A stretch of 64,000 bases of DNA from Trichococcus paludicola (GCF_003052295.1 NZ_QBLC01000001.1:537489-601488), one strand, 5' to 3'; shown: positions 52,480 through 62,057, numbered from the stretch's first letter. The notes: generated from the letters alone by a model not told the origin. Numbers and translations are program-made.

Positions 52480-53133
52480 ATGGCATTATTGGAAATGGAA
52501 CATCTGAGTTTTGTGTCAGACGGCAAAGTCATTCTGGACGACATCACCTATTCGCTGGAGGAGGGTGAGTTTCTCTCGATAACCGGCCCGTCCGGAAGCG
52601 GCAAAAGCACACTGTTGAAAATCATCGCGACGATCCTTTCGCGTACTGAAGGCGAAATACGCTACCATGGCAAAACGCTGGATGCGTACGAACCCACCGA
52701 ATACCGCAAGGAGGTTTCCTATACGTTCCAGACACCCGTTTTGTTCGGAAAAACCGTACGTGATAATTTGGTCTTTCCTTACGAAATCCGCAAAAAAGAA
52801 TTTGATGAAAAGAAAGCCATATCCTATTTAGAGTCGCTCGGGCTGCCGAAGGAATACTTGGATAAAGAAATCAATACCTTGTCCGGCGGGGAAAAACAAC
52901 GAGTCGCTTTGATACGTAATGTCTTGTTTCAACCGAAAATCCTCTTGCTCGATGAAGTGACGAGCGCCTTGGATGAAGCGAATCGCCAAATCATCTGGAA
53001 ATGGCTCGAGGAAATGCGGGAGCATGCCGATATGACGATCATCATGGTCAGCCATAATGAGGAAGAATCCAGCTTGGCGGATAAGAACATCCATATCGTT
53101 GCAGGTAAAATCGTAAAAGGAGAGGGGAATTAA
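52480..53133 (+). CDS. ABC transporter ATPase, FetA/YbbL type
   Basis: 217 residues, a single nucleotide-binding domain: Walker A GPSGSGKST, Q-loop in YTFQTPVLFG, signature LSGGEKQR, Walker B ILLLDEVTSALDE and switch His in VSHNEEE. The YTFQTPVLFGKTVRDNL region is typical of the YbbL/FetA subgroup. One base separates it from the permease gene, so the two form one transporter. E. coli FetAB exports iron and protects against oxidative stress; a PerR/Fur-like box upstream fits the same role here. Confidence 0.88.
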   Translation: MALLEMEHLSFVSDGKVILDDITYSLEEGEFLSITGPSGSGKSTLLKIIATILSRTEGEIRYHGKTLDAYEPTEYRKEVSYTFQTPVLFGKTVRDNLVFPYEIRKKEFDEKKAISYLESLGLPKEYLDKEINTLSGGEKQRVALIRNVLFQPKILLLDEVTSALDEANRQIIWKWLEEMREHADMTIIMVSHNEEESSLADKNIHIVAGKIVKGEGN

Positions 53134-53134
53134 G

Positions 53135-53893
53135 ATGGATCTACAAGTCAGTCCAATCACGCTTATGTTGAGCTTTTCGTTGGTAATGGTGGGAGTCTAC
53201 ATCTCCTACAAAGAAAAATTAGGCACGGCCAAAGACATATTGTACAGCATTGCCAGAGCCGTTGTGCAGTTGATTGCGGTCGGGTACGTGTTGACGTATC
53301 TGTTCAACGTGAACAATACAATCGTTACCTTGGTGATGGTCGCTGTCATCGTCTTCAATGCGTCATGGAATGCCCATAAACGCAGCAACAGTATCCCAAA
53401 TTCCTTGAAGATTTCGCTTATCGCCATCTCTGCTTCAGCGATTTTGACGTTATCCATCTTGGTGCTATCGGGTTCCGTCAAATTTATCCCATCACAGATT
53501 GTGCCGATCACCGGCATGATAGCCGGGAATGCGATGACGACCATCGGCTTGTGCTACCGCAACCTGAATTCCTTGTTCCGTGATCAGCGCCAGCAGATTC
53601 TGGAAAAACTGTCTCTTGGTGCGACTCCGAATCAAGCATCGCGCACAATCTTGAGGGAGACAATCAGATCAGGAATGCAGCCATCCTTGGATTCCGCCAA
53701 AACGGTGGGCATCGTATCCTTGCCGGGCATGATGTCGGGTCTGATGTTTGCCGGTACCGTACCGATGACAGCCATCATGTATCAAATAATGGTGACTTTC
53801 ATGCTGGTGGCGGCGACAAGCATCTCCTCCTACATCGCCTCTTTCTTGGCATACCGCGAATTCTACAACGACAGACAGCAATTGCGCGTCTGA
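53135..53893 (+). CDS. ABC transporter permease, FetB/YbbM (UPF0014) type
   Basis: 252 residues with about six to seven membrane helices. IARAVVQLIAVGYVLTYLF, PITGMIAGNAMTTIGLCYRNL and SLPGMMSGLMFAGTVPMTAIMYQIMV are hallmark segments of the UPF0014/FetB family. It would form the membrane part of the iron exporter with the preceding ATPase. AGGAGAGGGG lies at the end of the ATPase gene. No substrate-binding protein is present, as expected for an exporter. Confidence 0.9.
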   Translation: MDLQVSPITLMLSFSLVMVGVYISYKEKLGTAKDILYSIARAVVQLIAVGYVLTYLFNVNNTIVTLVMVAVIVFNASWNAHKRSNSIPNSLKISLIAISASAILTLSILVLSGSVKFIPSQIVPITGMIAGNAMTTIGLCYRNLNSLFRDQRQQILEKLSLGATPNQASRTILRETIRSGMQPSLDSAKTVGIVSLPGMMSGLMFAGTVPMTAIMYQIMVTFMLVAATSISSYIASFLAYREFYNDRQQLRV

Positions 53894-53973
53894 CGCTTCT
53901 TAGTTTTTCGGTTGGTCCGCTCTGAAAAGTGTGGTATCCTTTCTATTATAAAATTGATTTTGGAGGGAAAACG

Positions 53974-54723
53974 TTGAGCGGATTAATCTATCGCAGCACC
54001 CATCGCATTAAAGGCTATGAATGTGACATCACCGGTGAGATAACTTTGCCATCGCTCGTCAACCTGATGATGGACTTGTCGGGCCAACAAAGCGATTCAC
54101 TCGGGAACACGAATGATCAGATGTCCGAAAGAGGACTCAGTTGGATCATCGTTCAGTACGACATGCAGATCGAACGCATGCCGCACCGAGGCGAAGAAAT
54201 CATTCTGGAAACAGAAGCGATGAGCTATAACCGTTTCTTCACCTATCGCCGCTTCCGAGCTTACGATGAAAGCGAACAACTGTGTGTGGAAGTGATGACG
54301 AACTTCGTCATGATGGACATCGAGACCCGTAAAATGGTCCAGATCCAAAAAGACCTGCTGACCGTCTATCAGGCCGATGAAATCCGGACGATGGTGCGCA
54401 TGCAGAAGCCGATCCAACTGGAGCCGGAAAACCGCAAGGAACAGGATTTCCGCGTCAGATACTTGGATATCGACTACAATCGCCATGTCAACAACGCGAA
54501 ATATTTCGATTGGATCATCAACACGATCGATCCGAAATTCATCATGGATCACCAGATGGCTGCCGTTACGATCAAGTACGAAAAAGAGGTCGAATACGGC
54601 AACAGCATCACCAGCGCCATGTCAATGAAAGAAGCGGAGAACGGCGAAATCATCACCGCGCACCGCATCATGAACGGCGAAGACCTAGCCTGCGAAGCCC
54701 ACATGATCTGGAAAAAAGTTTAG
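53974..54723 (+). CDS. Acyl-ACP thioesterase
   Basis: 249 residues with a double hot-dog fold of the FatA/FatB type. WIIVQYDMQIERMPHRGE in the first half and the catalytic segment RYLDIDYNRHVNNAKYFDW (Asp/Asn/His) in the second are diagnostic. It releases fatty acids from acyl carrier protein. The start is TTG 53974, six bases after GGAGGG; the in-frame ATG at 53929 lies upstream of that site and has no ribosome binding site. A family A element abuts the stop codon. Confidence 0.88.
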   Translation: MSGLIYRSTHRIKGYECDITGEITLPSLVNLMMDLSGQQSDSLGNTNDQMSERGLSWIIVQYDMQIERMPHRGEEIILETEAMSYNRFFTYRRFRAYDESEQLCVEVMTNFVMMDIETRKMVQIQKDLLTVYQADEIRTMVRMQKPIQLEPENRKEQDFRVRYLDIDYNRHVNNAKYFDWIINTIDPKFIMDHQMAAVTIKYEKEVEYGNSITSAMSMKEAENGEIITAHRIMNGEDLACEAHMIWKKV

Positions 54724-54847
54724 AAAAGCGGAACGGGTTCGTTCAGCCCTGAAAGAAATTTAGGAAATCTGGCCCTGAATGAGCATCGTAGAGCGCAATG
54801 GGTCAGATTTATCTAATTTCCGAAGGGCTAACCCGTGAAGCTAGCCA
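54724..54847 (-). repeat. Family A dispersed palindromic element, copy 4 (short form)
   Basis: A 124-bp copy in reverse orientation relative to copies 1-3. Read on the minus strand it has the left end GGCTAGCTTCACGGGTTAGC, TTAGATAAATCTGACCC, the core ATTGCGCTCTACGATGCTCA, GGCCAGATTTCCTAA and the right end CCCGTTCCGCTTTT. Both internal inserts of the long form are missing, leaving almost one long imperfect hairpin. Its right end begins at the first base after the thioesterase stop codon. Confidence 0.9.
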
Positions 54848-54931
54848 ACGTTTTGGGATGCATGGAATATTTTATAACCCTGTGCAACACCAGAGGTGAG
54901 GCACTTTTGGAATTGAAATATTCTATTAAAC

Positions 54932-54975
54932 AAAAAGAGGAACAACCCGAACGCTCGTCGGTTTGTTCCTCTTTT
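54932..54975 (-). terminator. Bidirectional terminator between thioesterase and ABC-F genes
   Basis: AAAAAGAGGAACA and TGTTCCTCTTTTT arms with inner CCGA/TCGG pairing; T5 on both strands. Confidence 0.92.
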
Positions 54976-54986
54976 TCGTGCCGATT

Positions 54987-56621
54987 TTATGCTTGATCTT
55001 TATAAAGTGCGTTGATTCTTGCTTGGACATCCTTATCCGCCAAGAAGTCTTCGTAGGTTGTTTCCATTCTGTCCACGACGCCGTTTGGAGTCACTTCGAT
55101 GATGCGGTTCGCAGTAGTGTTGATGAACTCGTAATCGTGTGAAGTGAACAACAACGCCCCTTTGAAGGCGATCATGCCGTCATTCAAGGCGGTGATGGAT
55201 TCAAGATCCAAGTGGTTCGTCGGATCATCCAATACCAAGACGTTTGCTTTGGTAAGCATCATTTTCGATAGGATGATACGTACTTTTTCTCCCCCGGACA
55301 GGACAGAAACTTTCTTCATGACGTCTTCACCTGAGAACAGCATGCGGCCCAAGAAGCTGCGCAAGAAGGTATTGTCGTCCTCTTCTTTGCCTGCGAATTG
55401 GCGCAACCATTCCAAGATAGTGATGTCGGCAACCGGGAATTCATTCGTGTGGTCCTTCGGCAAGTAGCTTTGTGACGTTGTGACGCCCCATTTGAAGGTA
55501 CCGCCGTCAGCTTCCATTTCACCCATCAAAATTTTGAAGAGGGTGGTAGTAGCGATATCTTTGCGGCTTGCGAAAGCGACTTTATCATTTTTGTTCAAAG
55601 CAAAGCTGATTTTGTCCAAAATTTTGACGCCATCGATTGTCTTGGAAAGGTTCGAAACGATCAGCAAGTCATTACCGATTTCGCGTTCTGGTGTGAAGCC
55701 GACGAAAGGATATTTACGGGATGATGGTTGAATATCATCCAATGTGATTTTATCCAACGTCTTTTTACGTGAAGTCGCTTGTTTGGATTTCGATGCATTT
55801 GCACTGAATCGCGCAATGAAGTCCTGCAACTCCTTGATCTGCTCTTCTTTTTTCGAATTGGAATCGGCTGCTAGTTTAGAAGCCAATTGACTGGATTGCA
55901 TCCAGAAGTCATAGTTACCGACATAAAGTTTGATTTTTCCGAAGTCAACGTCACACATGTGCGTACATACTGTGTTCAGGAAGTGACGGTCATGAGAAAC
56001 AACGATGACAGTGTTAGGGAAGTTGATCAGGAATTCGGATAACCATTCGATGGATTCTTTGTCCAAACCGTTTGTCGGCTCGTCCAATAGCAATACGTCC
56101 GGTTTGCCGAATAATGCTTGCGCCAGCAAAACTTTTACTTTTTGCGGCTCCAATAGGTCGCTCATCTGCTTGAAGTGCAATTCTTCACCGATTCCTAAAC
56201 CTTGCAAGAGACTTGCAGCATCGGATTCGGCTTCCCATCCATCCAATTCGGCAAATTCGCCTTCAAGTTCGCCGGCTCTGATGCCGTCTTCCTCAGTGAA
56301 ATCAGTTTTTGCATAGATGGCATTTTTTTCATCCATGATGGCATAAAGACGTTTGTGACCCATGATGACAGTGTCCAGTACTTGATGGTCTTCGAAGCCA
56401 TAGTGGTTTTGGTTCAGTACAGCTAAACGTTCATTTGGATCCATAATGATATCTCCGGTGGTGGGCTGGATGACGCCTGATAAAATCTTCAAAAAAGTAG
56501 ATTTTCCAGCTCCGTTGGCACCGATGACGCCATAGCAGTTACCAGGGGTGAACTTTAGATTGACATTGTCAAACAGCTTGCGATCGGAAAATTGTAGGCT
56601 GACATTTGATACGGTAATCAT
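54987..56621 (-). CDS. ABC-F family ATPase, YbiT/YkpA type
   Basis: 544 residues, two fused nucleotide-binding domains without membrane segments. NBD1 has an intact Walker A (GANGAGKST) and LLLDEPTNGLD, but its signature region reads MSDLLEPQKVKV. NBD2 has a good signature (LSGGEKVRI), yet its Walker A is ASRKDIATTT with Thr in place of the invariant Lys, and its Walker B reads LVLDDPTNHLD. The linker (KASKSKQATSRKKTLDKI) is of the ribosome-associated ABC-F type. Likely a translation factor; not evidently an antibiotic resistance protein. An extended -10 (TGCTAGAAT, minus strand 56667-56659) lies upstream. Confidence 0.9.
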   Translation of the reverse strand: MITVSNVSLQFSDRKLFDNVNLKFTPGNCYGVIGANGAGKSTFLKILSGVIQPTTGDIIMDPNERLAVLNQNHYGFEDHQVLDTVIMGHKRLYAIMDEKNAIYAKTDFTEEDGIRAGELEGEFAELDGWEAESDAASLLQGLGIGEELHFKQMSDLLEPQKVKVLLAQALFGKPDVLLLDEPTNGLDKESIEWLSEFLINFPNTVIVVSHDRHFLNTVCTHMCDVDFGKIKLYVGNYDFWMQSSQLASKLAADSNSKKEEQIKELQDFIARFSANASKSKQATSRKKTLDKITLDDIQPSSRKYPFVGFTPEREIGNDLLIVSNLSKTIDGVKILDKISFALNKNDKVAFASRKDIATTTLFKILMGEMEADGGTFKWGVTTSQSYLPKDHTNEFPVADITILEWLRQFAGKEEDDNTFLRSFLGRMLFSGEDVMKKVSVLSGGEKVRIILSKMMLTKANVLVLDDPTNHLDLESITALNDGMIAFKGALLFTSHDYEFINTTANRIIEVTPNGVVDRMETTYEDFLADKDVQARINALYKDQA

Positions 56622-56920
56622 TTTTTTACATTCCTCAATTCTTGTTTATAGTCAATTAATTCTAGCATATTCCTGAAAAAATAAAAGGATTTTACATACT
56701 GTTTACAAAAAACGAGTAAGATTGTTTCTTTTGTGGCAATCATTTGTGCTCGTTTATTGTAATATTGCCGTTATTTTGCGGATGACAACCAGTACTCGTG
56801 CGATAGTTTTAAAAATGAGAAATTGGTAAGTTTTTTTCGGTTAGCGCTGCCAATTATAGTAACAGAGGAAATGCCATGATAGAATGAACAAAATTGAAAC
56901 AGAAAGTTGGCTGAGACTTA
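56622..56920. promoter_or_regulatory. Divergent promoter region ABC-F / brnQ
   Basis: AT-rich 299-bp gap. On the minus side TGCTAGAAT (56667-56659) is an extended -10 for the ABC-F gene. On the plus side I see no convincing promoter or CodY box for brnQ. Confidence 0.4.
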
Positions 56921-58267
56921 ATGGATAAGAAATTATCGAATAAAGAATATCTATACATAGGATCTATGCTCTTCGGCTTATTTTTCGGTGCCGGCAACCT
57001 GATTTTCCCGGTCCATATGGGGCAATTGGCTGGTCAAAACTTGATTCCGGCGATATTAGGGTTTATCGTGACGGCAGTGGGGCTGCCGTTTCTGGGTATC
57101 GTGGCGATGGGGCTGTCCGGTAAAGAAAGCCTGCTGGAAATGGCGAGCAAAATCCATCCGAAATACGGGGTGTTCTTCACAGCGGCACTATACCTGACGA
57201 TCGGACCTTTCTTTGCGACGCCGCGTACCGCGACCGTCTCGTTCGAGGCAGCCTTTGCGCCTTATCTGGATCCTTCGATGACAAAAATGGCGTTGTTCCT
57301 GTTCTCGTTGCTTTTCTTCGCGGCGGTGCTGTGGTTCTCACTGAAGCCATCGGAAATTTTGAAATGGGTAGGCAAGGTTCTGAACCCGATTTTCCTGGTA
57401 TTTCTTTCGATTCTGATCCTCTTCGGCTTTTTCGCGCCGATGGGGACAGCGAGTGAAATCCCGGTGGATGCGAGCTATCAGATAGGCGCATTCTTCAAAG
57501 GCTTTTTGGAAGGATACAACACGATGGATGCGCTGGCTTCCTTGGCTTTCGGCATCATCGTCGTAACGACGATCCAAGGCTTGGGCGTCACAAAAACGAC
57601 TACCATCGCGAGGGATACGATAAAAGCCGGAACGATCAGCATGCTGTTGATGGCTGTCATTTACGGTTCGCTGGTTTACTTGGGCGCAACAAGCCGTGGT
57701 GTTTTTGAAATAAGCGACAACGGTGGCATCGCTTTAGCGCAGATCTCAAACGAGTACTTCGGAATGTTTGGAGCTGTCCTGTTTGCGGTCATCATCACCG
57801 TGGCCTGTCTAAAAACAGCAATCGGGTTGATCACGGCCATCAGCGAAACGTTCGTGCTTATGTTTCCCAACTCATTGGACTACAAAAAATACGTCTATCT
57901 TTTCACAGCCATTTCCTTCGGGTTGGCGAATCTGGGCTTGAGCCAGATCATCGCGTTCTCGATTCCGGTGTTGATGTTCCTATATCCACTCGCGATCACT
58001 TTGATTTTACTGTCGATCATGAGCAGCCTGTTCAATGACCGCACGATTGTCTACCAGATGACGACCCTATTCACGTTGCCTTTCGCGACCATTGATTTCC
58101 TGAAAGCTTTGCCGCTAGGAATCAAGGACGCTGTCGGCATGAACGGTGTCATCGCCTGGGCCGATTCAGCGATCCCTTTATCCGATATCGGAATGGGGTG
58201 GCTGATCCCATCCGTAATCGGGTTTGCGATCGGCTTGGCAATTTCGAAAAACAATCAAATAGCCTAA
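56921..58267 (+). CDS. brnQ: Branched-chain amino acid transporter, LIVCS family
   Basis: 448 residues with about twelve membrane helices. The start (YIGSMLFGLFFGAGNLIFPVHMGQLAG) and TTIQGLGVTKTT are typical of BrnQ, which imports leucine, isoleucine and valine with Na+ or H+. The context of leuABCD in the same window fits branched-chain amino acid supply but is 19 kb away. The ribosome binding site is poor (GGCTGAGACTTA). A long terminator follows. Confidence 0.93.
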   Translation: MDKKLSNKEYLYIGSMLFGLFFGAGNLIFPVHMGQLAGQNLIPAILGFIVTAVGLPFLGIVAMGLSGKESLLEMASKIHPKYGVFFTAALYLTIGPFFATPRTATVSFEAAFAPYLDPSMTKMALFLFSLLFFAAVLWFSLKPSEILKWVGKVLNPIFLVFLSILILFGFFAPMGTASEIPVDASYQIGAFFKGFLEGYNTMDALASLAFGIIVVTTIQGLGVTKTTTIARDTIKAGTISMLLMAVIYGSLVYLGATSRGVFEISDNGGIALAQISNEYFGMFGAVLFAVIITVACLKTAIGLITAISETFVLMFPNSLDYKKYVYLFTAISFGLANLGLSQIIAFSIPVLMFLYPLAITLILLSIMSSLFNDRTIVYQMTTLFTLPFATIDFLKALPLGIKDAVGMNGVIAWADSAIPLSDIGMGWLIPSVIGFAIGLAISKNNQIA

Positions 58268-58330
58268 TAACGGCAGAAAAAGAAGATCAAGAGCGCGCAG
58301 CTCTTGACCTTCTTTTTTTCTGCCGTTATT
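58266..58330. terminator. Bidirectional terminator between brnQ and ppk
   Basis: A long palindrome: AATAACGGCAGAAAAAGAAG on the left and CTTCTTTTTTTCTGCCGTT on the right, with TCAAGAGC/GCTCTTGA nearest the loop. It runs into the last codons of ppk. Confidence 0.9.
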
Positions 58331-60464
58331 TCTTGAATCTACGTTGGATTTTTTTTAACCAAGAATCTTTTTCGGAGAGTGTTGGGATTTCTTTTTCTTT
58401 ATTCGCCAGTTCCATGAAGTACTTTTGCGCATCCACCGCTGGCTTGTCGTTGCGGACGTGCCGGTAGGTCCCGTCAGGATATAGTTCGCGCGCTTTCGTG
58501 TTGTCCGCAAGGTAGACATCCATCAAGGAAAGGATTTCCTTCTTGATGGCTTTGTCCAGGATCGGAAACTCTATTTCGACGCGTTTGATCATATTACGGG
58601 TCATCATGTCAGCGGAGGACAGGAAAAGATTTTCATCGCCATTATGATGGAAATAGTAGATCCGGCTATGCTCCAGGAAGCGGCCGACAATGCTGCGGAC
58701 ATGGATGTTTTCGCTGACGCCCGGTACTTGGGGCTTCAGGCAGCAGATGCCGCGGATGATCAGATCGACCCGGATGCCGGCTTGGCTGGCTTCGTACAGT
58801 TTCATGATGACGCGCTTGTCGGTCAAGGAATTCATTTTTGCGAGGATATGCCCATTCCCGAATTGATTGTGGGAGGCGATTTCGTCGTCGATGTACTCAA
58901 TGAATGAATCGCGGATTTCAAAAGGCGACACATGCAGATGATTGTACTCCGGCTGATCCGAATAGCCGCTCAAGTAGTTGAAGAAGTTTGTTGCATCTTC
59001 GCCGATCTCCTTATTTGCGGTGAAGATGGACATATCGGTATAAAGTCTGGCGGTCTTATCGTTATAATTGCCGGTTGCCAGATGGACATATCGAACAATC
59101 CGGTTATGCTGTTTCTTTACGACCATCGTGATTTTGCTGTGGGTCTTCAAGTGGGTCATCCCGTAAAGGACATGAGCACCGGCTTCTTCCAATTCTTTGG
59201 CCCATTGCACATTGTTTTCTTCGTCGAAACGGGCTTTCAGCTCGACAAGCACAGTGACTTGCTTGCCGGATTCGGCTGCAGTCTTCAATCCTTCGATGAT
59301 CGGCGAATCTTTGCTGACACGGTAAAGGGTCTGCTTGATGGCAATCGTATCTTCATCTTCAGCGGCGCTTTTGATGAAATCGACGACCGGATCGAACGAA
59401 TCATAAGGATGGTGCAAGAAGACGTCTTGTTTTTCGACCACATCAAAGATGTCTTTTCCGGTCAGATCTCTTGGTGTTACCGGAGAGAAGCTAGGGTATA
59501 CGTCTTCTGGCGAAGCAATCGCCAGATAGCGCGTCAATTTGCTGAGGAAAGTAAGATCCAACGGGCCATCGATCAGGTAGACATCGCGATCATCAAGATC
59601 CAGTTCAGTCTGCAAAAAACGCACGTCTCCCTGGAGAGACTCGATTGTATCGCGGGTGTCGACTTCAAGTCGGACGGCCATCCCGTTTTTGCGCTTCTTC
59701 AGGTAATCCTGGATGACCAAAAGCAGATCATCCGCACCATCTTCATGCAATTCCAAATCCGCATTGCGGGTGATCCGGCAGCTGAAACTGTTTGTGACGG
59801 TGAAACCTTTGAATAAGGTATGGATGAAATGGCGCACGACGTCTTCCAGCAGGATGATGCCGATGTCGCTTTTGTCCTCATCCAACAAGATGAACCGTTG
59901 CAGCGGAGCGGGAACAGGCACTATCGCAACTCGGGTCGTGTCCTCCTTTTCCAAATTGACAAAAATGTGAATCAGTTTGTTGTTCAGGTTAGGGAAGGGG
60001 CGGTATGCATCGATCCCGAGCGGCGTCAAAGCAGGGAAAATTTGCTCATGGAAAGTTTCTTCTATAATCGCGAATTCACTTTTGGATAGGTCGCTGATTT
60101 TTTTGATGCGGACATTCTTTTCAGCCAATTTATTCAAAAGTTCATAATAGTACTCATATTGTAAGGCGATATTTCCATTGTTTTTATCAGAGATGGCAGA
60201 CAACTGTTCAAGGGGTCTCATATCGGTTTTGCGGTCAGTCATATGGTAGCCAAGTTTGAACTGATCCTGTAATCCGGCAACCCGAACCATGTAGAATTCA
60301 TCAAGATTGGAACTTGCTATGGATAAAAAGTTCAGCTGTTCAAGCAAAGGGTTCTGAGGATCTTTCGCTTCCTCAATGACACGTTTGTTGAAGTCCAGCC
60401 AACTCAACTCTCGATTGAAATAATAATCTGCATGAGCGAGATTGGGTTTACTATCTGATTCCAT
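58326..60464 (-). CDS. ppk: Polyphosphate kinase 1
   Basis: 712 residues. N-terminal domain starts YYFNRELSWLDFNKRVIEEA; the two phospholipase-D-like catalytic domains carry the phospho-acceptor His region THLKTHSKITMVV and EHSRIYYFHH, with GTGNYNDKTARLYTD-type sequence (ATGNYNDKTARLYTD) between. It polymerises the gamma-phosphate of ATP into polyphosphate reversibly. It lies 54 bp after the ppx-like gene, forming a ppx-ppk operon. Start uncertain: ATG 60464 (MESDSK) is taken; ATG 60476 is equally open and neither has a strong ribosome binding site. Confidence 0.95.
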   Translation of the reverse strand: MESDSKPNLAHADYYFNRELSWLDFNKRVIEEAKDPQNPLLEQLNFLSIASSNLDEFYMVRVAGLQDQFKLGYHMTDRKTDMRPLEQLSAISDKNNGNIALQYEYYYELLNKLAEKNVRIKKISDLSKSEFAIIEETFHEQIFPALTPLGIDAYRPFPNLNNKLIHIFVNLEKEDTTRVAIVPVPAPLQRFILLDEDKSDIGIILLEDVVRHFIHTLFKGFTVTNSFSCRITRNADLELHEDGADDLLLVIQDYLKKRKNGMAVRLEVDTRDTIESLQGDVRFLQTELDLDDRDVYLIDGPLDLTFLSKLTRYLAIASPEDVYPSFSPVTPRDLTGKDIFDVVEKQDVFLHHPYDSFDPVVDFIKSAAEDEDTIAIKQTLYRVSKDSPIIEGLKTAAESGKQVTVLVELKARFDEENNVQWAKELEEAGAHVLYGMTHLKTHSKITMVVKKQHNRIVRYVHLATGNYNDKTARLYTDMSIFTANKEIGEDATNFFNYLSGYSDQPEYNHLHVSPFEIRDSFIEYIDDEIASHNQFGNGHILAKMNSLTDKRVIMKLYEASQAGIRVDLIIRGICCLKPQVPGVSENIHVRSIVGRFLEHSRIYYFHHNGDENLFLSSADMMTRNMIKRVEIEFPILDKAIKKEILSLMDVYLADNTKARELYPDGTYRHVRNDKPAVDAQKYFMELANKEKEIPTLSEKDSWLKKIQRRFKK

Positions 60465-60518
60465 TATATTACACATCCGTTCGTTCGATTTGTAAGCTTT
60501 ATTTATAACATAATTTTG

Positions 60519-62057
60519 TTAAATTTTTGTAAATACAATGTTAAGTTTACCACTCAAGAGGCGCTCTATATGCTTTCGTTGACGCTCGGCGCGGTACTCT
60601 TCGGCAAGGATGTCACCTTTATAATAAAGCACCAGATCGTGCCCGTTCTTTGTCTTATTGATTTTGATGTCTTGGATGACCTCCATATGGGAGTCATTGA
60701 TGGCATCAGCGAATTTGATGATGCCGCCGAATGATTGCAGCTGATCAATCTGGGTAACTGTATACCAATCCGTATAGCCCAACAGGTACTGGTTGACGAG
60801 CGACCGATTTTTGAAGCTGGCCAATAAAGCGATGCTTACCCGTTCCTTGTGGCTGATGCCGTTCAAATCGCTGTTGGAAATGATGTAGAAAGTATGCTGC
60901 GAGCTGGCGCCGGTCTCGACGAATTGACCCAGATAATAAAGGTAGCTTCCAAAATGCAACAGTTTTTCCATGTCTGGATTCTTGTCAAAAATTCCCAATC
61001 GGCACAATTCCTCATATAGCATATCGACCAACTTCACTCTTTGCTGGGCGACGTGTGCCAAGGTGTGGTAGCTGGCGGCCAGCCTGCTGACTGTTTGAGC
61101 CGCGATATTGAAAACGCTGAAGGCTTTGTTCTCGTACTTGTTATTGAGAAATTCCATCACGATGCCTTCACGCAAGCCTTTGTTACTGAACAAGAACACG
61201 GGGGCCTTCACTTCATCAAAGAGGGTATTGAATACCACGTTCGCGGGGATGATCAGATCGGTGCGGTCTCGGCTCAGCCCATCCAAATTCTGCAGCTGCG
61301 GAATGCTCAATGACTGGAACAAATCCACTGTCATTTGGAGGTCATTTCGGTACATACGGTAACCGTGCACGCCCGCTAATCGATAATTGACTTGGCGTTG
61401 GTGGACATTTGCGATGCTGCGGGCAGAGCCGCCCATGGCTACAATCGGCACTTGTTTTTTGCTGAGCCATTTGATCGATTTGAATTGCTCTTTCACAAAT
61501 TCCTGCATCTTTTTTATCGCTTTCGGGTCGTTGTGATCTTTGCCGTCGAAGAACATCTGCTTCAAGGTCACGACCCCGAACGGGAAGCTGTGGTATTGCA
61601 GGAGTTCTTTATTTTCATAGTAAGTGACTTCCGTACTGCCGCCACCGATATCGATTGTGATGCCGCTGGGGAATTGGGTCGTATGGAGAACGGCATAATT
61701 CCCATAATAGGCTTCTTTTTCTTCCGGCAACAACATCATTTCGATGCCGGTCTTCTTGCGTACTTGCGCAATAATGTCAGCCCGGTTGGTCGACTGTCGG
61801 ATGGCGGCTGTCGCTACCGGCATCAGCGTGCTGACTTGGTACTGATCAGCAACAGATTTGAAACTTTTCAGGACTTTGATGAGTACATCGATCCCTGCTT
61901 GGGACATCTTTTTCTTTTTGTCCAAATACTGAAACAGTCTTGCGGGGGTCTTAATATTCTGGACCTGGAACATCGTAAAGTGTTCATCGATTTCAAAGAT
62001 GACCAAACGGATAGTGTTGGATCCGATATCGATTAAACCTATTCTCTCTAATAACAT
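60519..62057 (-). CDS. ppx: Exopolyphosphatase / GppA-like phosphatase
   Basis: 512 residues. The ASKHA fold begins with LIDIGSNTIRLVIFE and has the second phosphate loop TIDIGGGSTEV, with the catalytic Glu region LLPEEKEAYYGNYA. The C-terminal ~200 residues contain an HD-like helical domain (YHTLAHVAQQRVKLVD, LHFGSYLYYLGQFVE), as in long Ppx proteins. It degrades polyphosphate or pppGpp. Start at 62057 (MLLERIGLIDIG), six bases after AAGGAG. It is the first gene of the ppx-ppk operon, so synthesis and breakdown are encoded together. Confidence 0.93.
   Translation of the reverse strand: MLLERIGLIDIGSNTIRLVIFEIDEHFTMFQVQNIKTPARLFQYLDKKKKMSQAGIDVLIKVLKSFKSVADQYQVSTLMPVATAAIRQSTNRADIIAQVRKKTGIEMMLLPEEKEAYYGNYAVLHTTQFPSGITIDIGGGSTEVTYYENKELLQYHSFPFGVVTLKQMFFDGKDHNDPKAIKKMQEFVKEQFKSIKWLSKKQVPIVAMGGSARSIANVHQRQVNYRLAGVHGYRMYRNDLQMTVDLFQSLSIPQLQNLDGLSRDRTDLIIPANVVFNTLFDEVKAPVFLFSNKGLREGIVMEFLNNKYENKAFSVFNIAAQTVSRLAASYHTLAHVAQQRVKLVDMLYEELCRLGIFDKNPDMEKLLHFGSYLYYLGQFVETGASSQHTFYIISNSDLNGISHKERVSIALLASFKNRSLVNQYLLGYTDWYTVTQIDQLQSFGGIIKFADAINDSHMEVIQDIKINKTKNGHDLVLYYKGDILAEEYRAERQRKHIERLLSGKLNIVFTKI

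Noticed and set aside
54987..56621. Antibiotic-resistance ABC-F (Vga/Msr/OptrA-like)
   Set aside because: Linker and domain features fit the housekeeping YkpA/YbiT branch, and there is no mobile context.
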